Positions 35,438-44,242 of a DNA stretch of 64,000 bases are shown piece by piece. Where the stretch lies: assembly GCF_947500795.1 (NCBI RefSeq), contig NZ_CANMTE010000002.1:434001-498000 (forward strand), read 5' to 3'. Both the position numbers and the translations under genes were made by a program. The notes under the pieces are model-generated. The model was not told where the DNA came from and made no database searches. It was given only the letters and a program-made list of their open reading frames with translations. Source of the DNA: an uncultured Gelidibacter sp. (lineage in GTDB: Bacteria > Bacteroidota > Bacteroidia > Flavobacteriales > Flavobacteriaceae). Position 1 is the first letter of the stretch, and each line of letters starts with the position of its first letter.

Positions 35438-36391
35438 TTAGCTTCTATTAGTTACCCGAGGGTTATCGGTTTTTGTAGTTTTCTGCTTACGTTTTTTCTG
35501 TGTATTGACGTTACTTTCCTTATTCATTTCTCCAGCCGATTTATCTGCGGCAGGTTTCATATACTGAATGTAACCTCGGCCAATAAATTCATATGTTGTG
35601 CCTGAATTGGCGTGATATAATTTTATCTCCTGATCATTAATAACGCTCAACTCGAAGAATTCATTGTCAAAATAATCATAATCTAATGTTAATGTTTTTA
35701 GATGCGCGTTTCCTGTAACATTACCAACGCCATACACGCCTGTATAGTCCCAATAAATGTTATCCGGATTTGCGATATTAACGTCTTTTGAGCTTCTGAA
35801 TTCAGAGTCATTCCCACCAGCTAAAAACTGTAGGTAATTCTCATTATCAAATTCGTTTAGAGCACCTTTTTGGCTTGTAAAAGATTTTTCCCATGCTTTA
35901 TATTCCTGTAAAAAATAGTGGATGTTATCATAAAATACGAAGTCATAATCAAAGGTAGAGCGTTGGTATCCGTGTAAAAAATAGGACGTATCGTTATTAG
36001 GGTTGTAAAGTTCTATCGTGTCATAATCCACTTGATACACATCAAACGTTTGATAGCCATCAATATCGTGGTACACGTCTAAAATCATGTCATAGGCATC
36101 ATATTCGCCCACATCAATTCCCAAGCCATTGCCTTGACCGTTAGGACCAAAACCAACCAAGTTATTGTTGGCGTAAAGAATGCCATTTTTAAAGGATAGC
36201 GTAAAGGCAATCTGTAAAAAAGGCGTTTCACCGTAACCCTTAGTTTGGTTAATATCCACATACCACAAATCATAAGAACCTAATAATTGATTCAGAGCGA
36301 TAGGTGGTTCTTCATACACTGTTTGCTTGGAACAGGACGTCAATAGGATTGCGACTAAGACAAATCCGAAAAGTAGTTTTATGTTTTTCAT
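35438..36391 (-). CDS. Lipoprotein of unknown function with basic C-terminal tail
   Basis: 317 residues. Lipoprotein signal MKNIKLLFGFVLVAILLTSC (cysteine 20). The mature part is rich in Tyr, Asp and Asn, with two similar halves that both contain beta-hairpin-like text ending in a YxxDxxELY or DQEIKLYHANSGTTYEF motif, suggesting a duplicated lipocalin-like or beta-sandwich fold. Residues about 283-317 are a basic low-complexity tail (NTQKKRKQKTTKTDNPRVTNRS). Family not recognised. It is transcribed away from gpsA. Confidence 0.7.
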   Translation of the reverse strand: MKNIKLLFGFVLVAILLTSCSKQTVYEEPPIALNQLLGSYDLWYVDINQTKGYGETPFLQIAFTLSFKNGILYANNNLVGFGPNGQGNGLGIDVGEYDAYDMILDVYHDIDGYQTFDVYQVDYDTIELYNPNNDTSYFLHGYQRSTFDYDFVFYDNIHYFLQEYKAWEKSFTSQKGALNEFDNENYLQFLAGGNDSEFRSSKDVNIANPDNIYWDYTGVYGVGNVTGNAHLKTLTLDYDYFDNEFFELSVINDQEIKLYHANSGTTYEFIGRGYIQYMKPAADKSAGEMNKESNVNTQKKRKQKTTKTDNPRVTNRS

Positions 36392-36578
36392 CTGATCAAT
36401 TTTAGTTTAAAATCTTGGAAAGCGCTCCATTTACGAAGTTTGACGAACACAGCAAATAATTTGAAATCAAATCTTAAAGTTTAAGAAGTCGATCCGGTTT
36501 TGCGTGAATTCATAATCCAACAGATTAAAGATTATAACCTGTGAGTTTTCAAAACACGTGCCAAAAATATTGGGCTTG

Positions 36579-36603
36579 AAGTGTTGAAATGTGTTTAACA
36601 CTT
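36579..36603. repeat. Inverted repeat upstream of gpsA
   Basis: AAGTGTT (36579-36585) and AACACTT (36597-36603), perfect 7-bp arms with an 11-base spacer, directly before a TATTTTTG -7-like box at 36613-36620. The position fits an operator for gpsA, but no regulator is assigned. Confidence 0.45.
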
Positions 36604-36644
36604 AATTTTATGTATTTTTGAAGTCAATTAATTAATAAAAACTT

Positions 36645-37646
36645 ATGGATACACCTACAAAATATGCTGTTTTTGGATCAGGAAGTTGGGCAACTGCTAT
36701 TGTAAAAATGCTTTGCGAAAATCTTGATGAAGTGGGTTGGTATATGCGTAGCGCCTACATAAAAGAGCACTTGTTAAAAGAGCAACATAACCCGAGTTAT
36801 TTAAGCTCGGTTGAGTTTAAACCGTCGCAGCTTAAATTGAGCAATGATATCAATGAAATGGCAGCCTATGCTGATGTTTTGATTTTCGTGATTCCTTCGG
36901 CTTTTATTCACGACGAATTGTTGAAGTTGACGGTAGATGTTAAAAATAAAATCATTGTTTCAGCGGTAAAAGGCATTATGCCTGAAACCGGAAAATTGGT
37001 GGGCGAACATTTTCACGATGCGCATCAGGTGCCTTTCGAAAATACAGCCGTCATTGCGGGACCTTGTCATGCTGAAGAAGTGGCTTTAGAGCGCTTATCG
37101 TATTTGACAATTGCTTGCGCAGATGAAAGTAAAGCGAAAGCCATCGCTAAAAACTTATCCAGCGATTATATAAAAACCTCTACGAGTGATGATGTTGTTG
37201 GAATAGAATATGCCGTGATGCTCAAGAATATTTATGCCATTGCCGCTGGTATTGCACACGGATTGGGTTATGGCGATAATTTTCAGAGTGTTTTGATGAG
37301 TAATGCCATTCGTGAAATGAAACGTTTTATAAAACGCCGTCATAAGATGAAACGAAACATCAACGATTCCGCGTATTTGGGAGATTTACTCGTAACAGGG
37401 TATTCGCTCTTTTCCCGTAATCGCATGTTCGGAAATATGATAGGTAAGGGGTATACCGTTAAATCTGCACAAATGGAGATGAATATGGTGGCTGAAGGGT
37501 ATTATGCTGCTAAAAGCGCGTATCAACTCACTAAAAAGAGTGAAGCCAAAGATAAATTGCCAATAATCAACGCGGTTTATGAAATTTTATATGAAGAAAA
37601 AGATCCGAAGCGTACGTTTCAGAAATTGACTGAGAAGTTAGATTAG
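36645..37646 (+). CDS. gpsA: GpsA, NAD(P)-dependent glycerol-3-phosphate dehydrogenase
   Basis: 333-residue cytoplasmic enzyme reducing dihydroxyacetone phosphate to sn-glycerol-3-phosphate for phospholipid synthesis. Rossmann motif FGSGSWATA (10-18), VKGI (108-111), GPCHAEEV (139-146, the family's GPSFAxE variant), and the catalytic lysine K194 in YAVMLKNIYAIAAGIAHGLGYGDN. Length is normal. The long leader has an inverted repeat and a -7-like box. The Cys-His in the GP-motif is a common Bacteroidota variant. Confidence 0.95.
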   Translation: MDTPTKYAVFGSGSWATAIVKMLCENLDEVGWYMRSAYIKEHLLKEQHNPSYLSSVEFKPSQLKLSNDINEMAAYADVLIFVIPSAFIHDELLKLTVDVKNKIIVSAVKGIMPETGKLVGEHFHDAHQVPFENTAVIAGPCHAEEVALERLSYLTIACADESKAKAIAKNLSSDYIKTSTSDDVVGIEYAVMLKNIYAIAAGIAHGLGYGDNFQSVLMSNAIREMKRFIKRRHKMKRNINDSAYLGDLLVTGYSLFSRNRMFGNMIGKGYTVKSAQMEMNMVAEGYYAAKSAYQLTKKSEAKDKLPIINAVYEILYEEKDPKRTFQKLTEKLD

Positions 37647-37680
37647 GAATACAACTTCTTGAATGTCTTCCTTAAAGCTA

Positions 37681-37717
37681 AAAACGCTTCTCCCAGATCA
37701 GGAGAAGCGTTTTTTTA
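37681..37717. terminator. Bidirectional terminator after gpsA
   Basis: Thirteen-base stem AAAACGCTTCTCC/GGAGAAGCGTTTT, seven-base loop and T-tract. The T-tract touches the stop codon of the convergent gene. Confidence 0.92.
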
Positions 37718-38110
37718 TTTTACTAAAACACCCTTTGCCTTCATCAGCGGAATGGTCTGTAAAGCCCTTTCGTTGATGGTGTTTTTTCTGAAAAGATAGG
37801 TTTTATCATACATGGTGTTGCCTTCAAAAAACGTCACTTTAAACTCGTTGTTGATGGCAAATAGTTCTTCCTGCATCAATTCTATTTTAGCATAGCTCTT
37901 TTTAGGAAGTACATCTAGTTTTTTTCTAAAAATGGAAGTCATTTTCTTTTCAGAATAACCACTTGTAACGATCAAAACCACTTCTAAATCGACGTCTTTG
38001 TCATTAATGATGTAGGCATTCCAATCTTGGGTTTTATAGATGTCATTGTACTCATTAACAACTGCTATGTAAACGCCTTCAACTTTTGGAATTTCGATGT
38101 CTTTTTTCAT
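37715..38110 (-). CDS. Conserved flavobacterial protein of unknown function
   Basis: 131 residues, soluble and beta-rich: MKKDIEIPKVEGVYIAVVNEYNDIYKTQDWNAYIINDKD... then the terminal FRKNTINERALQTIPLMKAKGVLVK. I recall close relatives in Flavobacteriaceae databases under the label phenylalanyl-tRNA synthetase subunit alpha, but there is no tRNA-synthetase motif here and the real pheS is at 45995-47014. That label would be an error. No function can be assigned. Monocistronic. Confidence 0.75.
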   Translation of the reverse strand: MKKDIEIPKVEGVYIAVVNEYNDIYKTQDWNAYIINDKDVDLEVVLIVTSGYSEKKMTSIFRKKLDVLPKKSYAKIELMQEELFAINNEFKVTFFEGNTMYDKTYLFRKNTINERALQTIPLMKAKGVLVK

Positions 38111-38288
38111 ATGTATTCCCTGAAAATGGGCTCCTTTTTAATTATTCTGCAAAGTTACTATTTTCTAAGAAATGTTGGTTTCCCGTTTGATTATAAGTAA
38201 ATTTAGTCTATATTCGTTTTAATCTCAATTTAAATCTTTTGTAATTATCTCATATTGATATAATTATTGCCGCCATAATCCCAAGTAT

Positions 38289-38996
38289 ATGAAGCATAGT
38301 ATATTCAATATTTTAATGGCAATTTTGTTGATTAGTACTACGACATATAGTCAACAAGGTGTCATTGGCATCTCTTATACAAAGTCTTATGTAGATAAAG
38401 ATTTTCATGTATCAAAGGTCTATTATAAAGGCACAAACACTCAAGTTCCTGAAGAAACCTTCAATCAACTCGTTGAAGAGAATCCTAATTTGTTTTTGGA
38501 AAGTGTCATTGATAGTGAAGGAAGGATTACACGTTATCTTTATGATCCAAATTTGAAGGATAGTGAATTTCAAACAATTACAGATTCACCTCAAAAAGGA
38601 AGTTTCCCGAATTTTAAACTAACCACCATTTCTAATGATACCATTATACTTTCTGAGTTAAAAGGTAAAATTGTAATTCTAAGATTTGAAATGGAAGCTA
38701 CAACTTTTCGTTTCAAAAAACATGAAATTCAGGAGCTTGATGATAAAATTAATGGGTTAGCGAATAAGGACTCCGTAGCAGCAATTATTGTTTTTGATAC
38801 TTCTAAAAGTAACGTTGAAAAAGGGTTTGATTTAAAAGATTCCAATTTTAAATTGGTTGCCAATGGAAGGAATTTTATAGAGAAATATGGAATTAAATAT
38901 TTTCCATCAACGCTTGTAATTGATCAAAATGGAAGCCTGATAGATATTTTCAGACATGTAGATGAGATTGATTTAGAATCTTATTTGAAGAAGTAA
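38289..38996 (+). CDS. Cysteine-free TlpA/thioredoxin-fold secreted protein
   Basis: 235 residues with a signal peptide (MKHSIFNILMAILLISTTTYSQ). The C-terminal domain follows the TlpA pattern: PNFKLTTISNDTIILSELKGKIVILRFEME (about 107-136) and a cis-proline segment KYFPSTLVIDQNG (P206). The position of the redox CxxC is FEMEATTF (133-140), and the whole protein contains no cysteine. It therefore cannot do thiol-disulfide exchange. It may be a structural or binding derivative. It is divergent from the preceding gene, with its own short upstream region. Confidence 0.8.
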   Translation: MKHSIFNILMAILLISTTTYSQQGVIGISYTKSYVDKDFHVSKVYYKGTNTQVPEETFNQLVEENPNLFLESVIDSEGRITRYLYDPNLKDSEFQTITDSPQKGSFPNFKLTTISNDTIILSELKGKIVILRFEMEATTFRFKKHEIQELDDKINGLANKDSVAAIIVFDTSKSNVEKGFDLKDSNFKLVANGRNFIEKYGIKYFPSTLVIDQNGSLIDIFRHVDEIDLESYLKK

Positions 38997-39029
38997 TACG
39001 TCACCAACAATCCACACAAAACCTAAACA

Positions 39030-39635
39030 TTACGCCGCAAGCGCATCAAAAAATCGATTTCTATACCCATCGACCACAATTCCCTTCAGATTAATAACAA
39101 TCAAATGATTGAGAATAACGGTATTGGAATATAAATCGAACAAATTATCATTCTTAAAAGCGATGTTGTCAATACGTAAAAAGTAGAGATCGCAGATGAG
39201 ATTAATTTGAATGTTTTCCTGTAGTAATCCTTTCTGTTTAGCTTCCTTTAATAAGGATAGAATGGTACCGTGAACCTGTTGTTCTGAAAAATCAGTAAAT
39301 ACTTTATCGGCCTTTGGGTAGTATTTTTTTATGCCGAAAAGGAATGACGGCTTAAAATGTTTGAGGTATTCAAAACCTTTTTTGTAGATCAGGATGATCT
39401 TTTCAATCGGGTCTTCTGTTGCATTATTGATGATGCCATCAATATCTGCAAGGTATTTATCCAATAAATGTTTTAGGCTTTGTGAGACTAAATCCTCCTT
39501 ATTGTCAAAATATTTATAAATCGTCTTTTTTGAAATGCCCAAAGAACTTGCCAATTCATCTAAAGTAAAACCTTTACTTCCAAATTGGGTGAAGTTTAGA
39601 ATTGAGCATTCCAAAAGATCCGATTTTGTAGTCAT
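39030..39635 (-). CDS. TetR/AcrR family transcriptional regulator
   Basis: 201 residues from the ATG at 39635. A TTG at 39656 would overlap the efflux outer-membrane gene by ten bases and is the alternative. The N-terminal HTH is clear: NFTQFGSKGFTLDELASSLGISKKTIYKYFDNKEDLV. The C-terminal ligand domain is divergent. It is the last gene of the RND efflux operon on the minus strand, 11 bases after the outer-membrane factor stop. The likely role is repression of this or another transport locus; the target is inferred from position. Confidence 0.88.
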   Translation of the reverse strand: MTTKSDLLECSILNFTQFGSKGFTLDELASSLGISKKTIYKYFDNKEDLVSQSLKHLLDKYLADIDGIINNATEDPIEKIILIYKKGFEYLKHFKPSFLFGIKKYYPKADKVFTDFSEQQVHGTILSLLKEAKQKGLLQENIQINLICDLYFLRIDNIAFKNDNLFDLYSNTVILNHLIVINLKGIVVDGYRNRFFDALAA

Positions 39636-39646
39636 TTCAAGTGCGA

Positions 39647-41074
39647 TTATTTCCAACCACCACCAAGGGCTTCGTATAAATCAACAACTGTTAATAACTG
39701 CTGCAATTTGCTATTAATTACATTTAGTTCTGCGTTTAAGGCACTTTGTCTAGCGGTCAATAAATCCAAGTAATTGGCGTAACCGTTTTTCAATAATTCT
39801 GAAGAATTGCTTTCTGCATTTCTTAAGGCTTCAACCTCCAGCGCTCTAAATTCGAATTTTTTTGATTCGGCGTTGTAAGCGTATAATGCATTGGAAACTT
39901 CGCTTCCAGCGATTAATAAAGCGCGTTTAAACTCTAACAACGCTTGTTCTTGTTGTGCTTCAGCAACTTCTTTTTGAGTTCTGATTTTACGCTGATTAAG
40001 GATAGGTTGTGTTAACCCACCAAGAATATTAGCGAATAAGGAGTTTGTGTTTAGCAATTGATCCAATTCCAAACTTTGGAATCCTCCAGACGCTGAAATT
40101 CTTAACGACGGATAAAAGCTGCTACGTGCCACGTTGTTCAGCTCAAAAGCTCTCACTAAGTTGTATTCAGCAGCAATAACATCAGGTCTGTTGCGCAATA
40201 ACGTTGTTGGAACGCCTAATTTTAAATCAGATTGCAATTGTTGCTCGTCCAAAACACTACGCGCATACTTTTGAGGCTGTTGCCCCAACAAAATACTTAA
40301 AGTGTTTTCAGTATGAAAAATAGCAGTCTCTAAATCTACTTGTAATGCTCTTGCGCTGTTATACTGAGCGATGTTTTGATCTACCGCAACTTGCGTTACA
40401 TTTCCAGCATCTTTTAATGCTTGAATAGTGCTTACACTACTATCTCTAACCATCACACTTTTTTTCGTGATTTCCAATTGTGCATCTAAAGCAAGCAATT
40501 GGTAATAGGTGGCTGCAATATTAGATACCAATCGCGATTTAACCGCTTGATGTGCAGCTACAGTTCTCAAATAATCAGCTTCCAACGCACGTTTGTTGCT
40601 TCTAATTTTTCCCCAGATATCAGCTTCCCAAGATAAGTTTCCACCAATCTGAAATTGATCAATATGGTCTTTTCCACTGCCGCTTAACTGTGCACCTTGT
40701 GGTCCGTTATCGGAAAAATAAGATCTAGACGCATCTGCACTAGCATTGAGCGTTGGTAAAAAACCAGCTTTTCCTTGCTTTACATACGCTTCTGCTGCCA
40801 ATACTTGCTGAATGGCCACACGGATATCAATGTTATTTTGAAGACCTTGCTCAATATATTGCACCAAATAAGGATCGTTAAACAATTCCTTCCATGACAA
40901 ATCTGACATTGAAAGACTATCCGTTGGCAACGCATCCGTTCTGAATAAATTTTGCGTTTCCTCCAATTGTGGACGTTGGTAATCTTTTGCTACAAAGCAA
41001 CTTTGTAAGGTAAATGCTGAAACGGTCAGCATTACCATATAGTTCATAGTGCGGTTTTTAAAAATTGCTATCAT
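39647..41074 (-). CDS. RND efflux outer-membrane factor (OprM/TolC type, NodT family)
   Basis: 475 residues. Lipoprotein signal ending LQSC (cysteine 26), then two tandem outer-membrane efflux (OEP) repeats of coiled-coil and barrel strands; ANYLDLLTARQSALNAELNVINSKLQQL is typical of the second. It forms the trimeric channel through which the tripartite pump expels substrates. The ATG overlaps the acrB-like stop by four bases (ATGA), which supports this start and translational coupling. Confidence 0.92.
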   Translation of the reverse strand: MIAIFKNRTMNYMVMLTVSAFTLQSCFVAKDYQRPQLEETQNLFRTDALPTDSLSMSDLSWKELFNDPYLVQYIEQGLQNNIDIRVAIQQVLAAEAYVKQGKAGFLPTLNASADASRSYFSDNGPQGAQLSGSGKDHIDQFQIGGNLSWEADIWGKIRSNKRALEADYLRTVAAHQAVKSRLVSNIAATYYQLLALDAQLEITKKSVMVRDSSVSTIQALKDAGNVTQVAVDQNIAQYNSARALQVDLETAIFHTENTLSILLGQQPQKYARSVLDEQQLQSDLKLGVPTTLLRNRPDVIAAEYNLVRAFELNNVARSSFYPSLRISASGGFQSLELDQLLNTNSLFANILGGLTQPILNQRKIRTQKEVAEAQQEQALLEFKRALLIAGSEVSNALYAYNAESKKFEFRALEVEALRNAESNSSELLKNGYANYLDLLTARQSALNAELNVINSKLQQLLTVVDLYEALGGGWK

Positions 41075-44000
41075 GAGTTTGAATCTTCTTTAAGTTCTAC
41101 TTTTGGTTGTGGTGCTCCAGAAATTTTTTCCTGTAGCCATTGGAAAAAGATGAATAATATTGGAATAACAAACACCCCAAGTACTGTTCCTATCAGCAAG
41201 CCACCAACGGCTCCTGTACCAATGGATCGGTTTCCTCCAGCACCTACGCCACTTGCAAATACTAATGGCGTTAAACCAAGGATAAATGCGAATGAAGTCA
41301 TCAAAATTGGACGTAAACGTGCTTCTGCACCATTAACGGCAGCCATTAAAATAGTCTCTCCATTTCGACGTCGCTGTAGCGCAAACTCCACAATCAGAAT
41401 CGCGTTTTTAGCCAAGAGTCCGAGGAGCATAATCAGTGCAATTTGGAAATAGATGTTGTTTTGCAATCCTGCCAGTTGCGTGACAAAATACGCTCCAAAT
41501 ACACCCAATGGCAAGGACAGAAGTACAGATAACGGAATCAAATAACTTTCGTACTGTGCTGCCAATAAGAAATACACAAACACTAAAGACAACATGAAAA
41601 TCATGGTGGTTTGGTTTCCTGCATTTACTTCCTCACGTGTTAATCCTGAATAAGCCGTTGTATAATTGGTAGGTAAAGTTTGAGCCACTTCATCTACCGC
41701 TTTAATGGCGTCACCAGTACTATAACCCGGCATAACCGCGGCATTTAAAGTTACAGAGTTGAACAGGTTAAAACGTGTTACCGCTTGTGGTCCGTACACT
41801 CTTTTTAAGTTTACAAACGTTGTAATTGGTGTCATTTCGCCCGTAGCTGTACGTACATATAGTTTGCCTAAATCGCTTTCATTGGCACGATCTTCAGGTA
41901 ATGCTTGAACATACACACGGTATTGTTTGCCAAATCTTGAGAAATCGGCAGCAAAAATACTTCCAATATATCCCTGTAGTGTTGAGAAAACATCACTAAT
42001 AGGAACACCCAATTCTTTTGCCAATTCTGCATTAAGTTCTATCTCATATTGCGGATAGTTGGTGTTGAACGATGAACGTGCATATTGAATTTCAGGTCGT
42101 GCTGATAATTTTCCGATGAATTCTTGCGTCACGGCGTCAAGATCTGTAAAACTTCCGCCAGAACGGTCTAATAAATTCACTTCTACACCAGCCGAGTTAC
42201 CAAAACCAGGGATACTTGGAGGTGAGAAAAAGATAATGTTTGCATCAGGTATTTGAGCAGCTACACCAAACATTTTTGCTGTAATACTTTCTGCCGAAAG
42301 GTCGTCTGAGGTTCTATCTTCTAAGTCATCCAAACGGATAAAACCTAAACCGTTGTTACTACCAGCACCGCCTAAGAAACTACTTCCTTTAATGATAGAT
42401 CCGCCTTTAACACCAGGAATCTGGATTAATTTATCGTATAATTCTTTGTTTACTTTATCAGTTCTGTCTATTGAAGATCCCGCAGGAAGTTCAACGTTTA
42501 CGAAAACAATACCTCTATCTTCATCTGGTACAAATCCTGTTTTCAATTCTGATGACGACCATAAGATGGCACCAACAGAAACCAGTAATAAGACTACGGT
42601 AATCCACTTGTGTCTGTATAAAAAGTGAACAGATTTACCATATTTAGTTACGGTTGCGTCAAATCCTCTGTTAAAGCCGTCAAAGAAACGTCCGAGGAAT
42701 CCTTTTTTCTTGCTGCTGTGTTTGTCATCATGTCCTTTTAAGAACAGGGCACACAATGCAGGACTCAGGGTTAACGCGTTAATTGCTGAAATGATAATCG
42801 CTACAATAAGCGTCACACCAAACTGCTCGTAGAAAACCCCTGTAGGACCTTTAATAAACGTTACCGGAATAAATACCGCTGACATCACTAGGGTGATTGA
42901 AATAATCGCTCCAGAAATATCGTGCATCGCTGCAAACGTCGCCTTTTTAGGGTCGCTTTCACCTTCATCAATTTTCGCATGCACCGCTTCAACAACCACA
43001 ATAGCATCATCCACCACAATACCAATGGCCAATACCAATGCGAAAAGGGTTAATAGATTTATGGAATATCCAAAAAGGTTAAGGAAGAAGAACGTACCAA
43101 TAATCGATACCGGCACCGCAATGGCAGGAATTAAAGTTGATCTAAAATCTTGTAAGAAAATAAACACAACTAAGAACACCAATAAGAAGGCTTCTGCTAA
43201 AGTTTTTACCACTTTTTCGATGGAAGCGTTCAAGAAATCGTTCGTGTTATATGGGACGAAGACTTCAATACCTTTTGGTAATTCCGCTTTAATCTCTTCT
43301 AATTTACTTTCAATTTCTATAATAATATCACGTGCATTAGATCCTTTAGTTTGGAAGATACCCATATTTACCGCCGGTAATCCGTTAGTAATAGAACCTC
43401 CGCCATAGGATTGTGCGCCCAATTCAATATCAGCAACATCTGATAATTTCAAGAATTGGCCACTCCCTAATGCTTTAATAATAATGTTGCTGTACTGTGC
43501 TTCCGTTTTAAAACGTCCGCCGTATTTAATAACATAATTAAAAGCTTCACCATCATTTTCACCTAAAGAACCAGCTGCAGCTTCTAAACTTTGTTCGCGT
43601 AAAGCAGCGGTTACATCTGTAGGGATTAAGCCGTAAGCGGCCATTTTATCAGGTTTTAACCAGATGCGCATCGCGTAATCTTTCGCTCCAAAAACATTCA
43701 CATTACCTACACCATTAACCCTTTGTATTTCTGGGATAACGTTGATCTTAAGGTAATTCTGTATAAATGTGTCGTCATAATCAGTGTTAGTACTGTAAAA
43801 TGACATAAACATCAAGGCACTCGTCTGCTGTTTAGACGTCGTAACCCCAGTTTGCAATACTGCTTGTGGTAATTGTGAATTGGCGCGCGACACACGGTTT
43901 TGTACGTTTACCGCAGCGATATCCGGATCTACATCCTGTTCAAAAAACACGGTAATAGTCGCTGTTCCTGTATTGGAAGCACTTGAAGTGATGTACGTCA

Positions 44001-44223
44001 TCCCTTCCACACCATTAATTTGCTCTTCTATAGGAATGATAACACTCTGCAAAATAGTTTCAGCATTTGCTCCAGGATAGGTGGCATTTACTGTAATAGT
44101 TGGTGGTGCAATATCAGGGTACTGCGTAATAGGTAAGGTACTAAGACCAAGGAACCCCAAAATGACGATAATGATGGAGATAACCGTTGAAAGTACGGGT
44201 CTTTCTATGAAAATTTTTAACAT
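41071..44223 (-). CDS. RND multidrug efflux permease, HAE1 family (AcrB-like)
   Basis: 1050-residue inner-membrane proton/drug antiporter with the standard 12 membrane helices and two large periplasmic loops. The proton-relay Asp pair is D405 and D406 in GIVVDDAIVVVEAVHAK, and the relay lysine is in GLLAKNAILIVEFALQRR. N-terminus MLKIFIERPVLSTVISIIIVILGFLGL is the family signature. It follows the adaptor gene by 19 bases and overlaps the outer-membrane gene by four. Substrates cannot be predicted. Confidence 0.96.
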   Translation of the reverse strand: MLKIFIERPVLSTVISIIIVILGFLGLSTLPITQYPDIAPPTITVNATYPGANAETILQSVIIPIEEQINGVEGMTYITSSASNTGTATITVFFEQDVDPDIAAVNVQNRVSRANSQLPQAVLQTGVTTSKQQTSALMFMSFYSTNTDYDDTFIQNYLKINVIPEIQRVNGVGNVNVFGAKDYAMRIWLKPDKMAAYGLIPTDVTAALREQSLEAAAGSLGENDGEAFNYVIKYGGRFKTEAQYSNIIIKALGSGQFLKLSDVADIELGAQSYGGGSITNGLPAVNMGIFQTKGSNARDIIIEIESKLEEIKAELPKGIEVFVPYNTNDFLNASIEKVVKTLAEAFLLVFLVVFIFLQDFRSTLIPAIAVPVSIIGTFFFLNLFGYSINLLTLFALVLAIGIVVDDAIVVVEAVHAKIDEGESDPKKATFAAMHDISGAIISITLVMSAVFIPVTFIKGPTGVFYEQFGVTLIVAIIISAINALTLSPALCALFLKGHDDKHSSKKKGFLGRFFDGFNRGFDATVTKYGKSVHFLYRHKWITVVLLLVSVGAILWSSSELKTGFVPDEDRGIVFVNVELPAGSSIDRTDKVNKELYDKLIQIPGVKGGSIIKGSSFLGGAGSNNGLGFIRLDDLEDRTSDDLSAESITAKMFGVAAQIPDANIIFFSPPSIPGFGNSAGVEVNLLDRSGGSFTDLDAVTQEFIGKLSARPEIQYARSSFNTNYPQYEIELNAELAKELGVPISDVFSTLQGYIGSIFAADFSRFGKQYRVYVQALPEDRANESDLGKLYVRTATGEMTPITTFVNLKRVYGPQAVTRFNLFNSVTLNAAVMPGYSTGDAIKAVDEVAQTLPTNYTTAYSGLTREEVNAGNQTTMIFMLSLVFVYFLLAAQYESYLIPLSVLLSLPLGVFGAYFVTQLAGLQNNIYFQIALIMLLGLLAKNAILIVEFALQRRRNGETILMAAVNGAEARLRPILMTSFAFILGLTPLVFASGVGAGGNRSIGTGAVGGLLIGTVLGVFVIPILFIFFQWLQEKISGAPQPKVELKEDSNS

Positions 44224-44242
44224 AAGTTCTTATCTTGGTTGA

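Noticed and set aside
42893-43408. 171-residue plus-strand ORF inside the RND permease gene
   Set aside because: Antisense shadow of a strongly conserved coding region; its product has no recognisable features.
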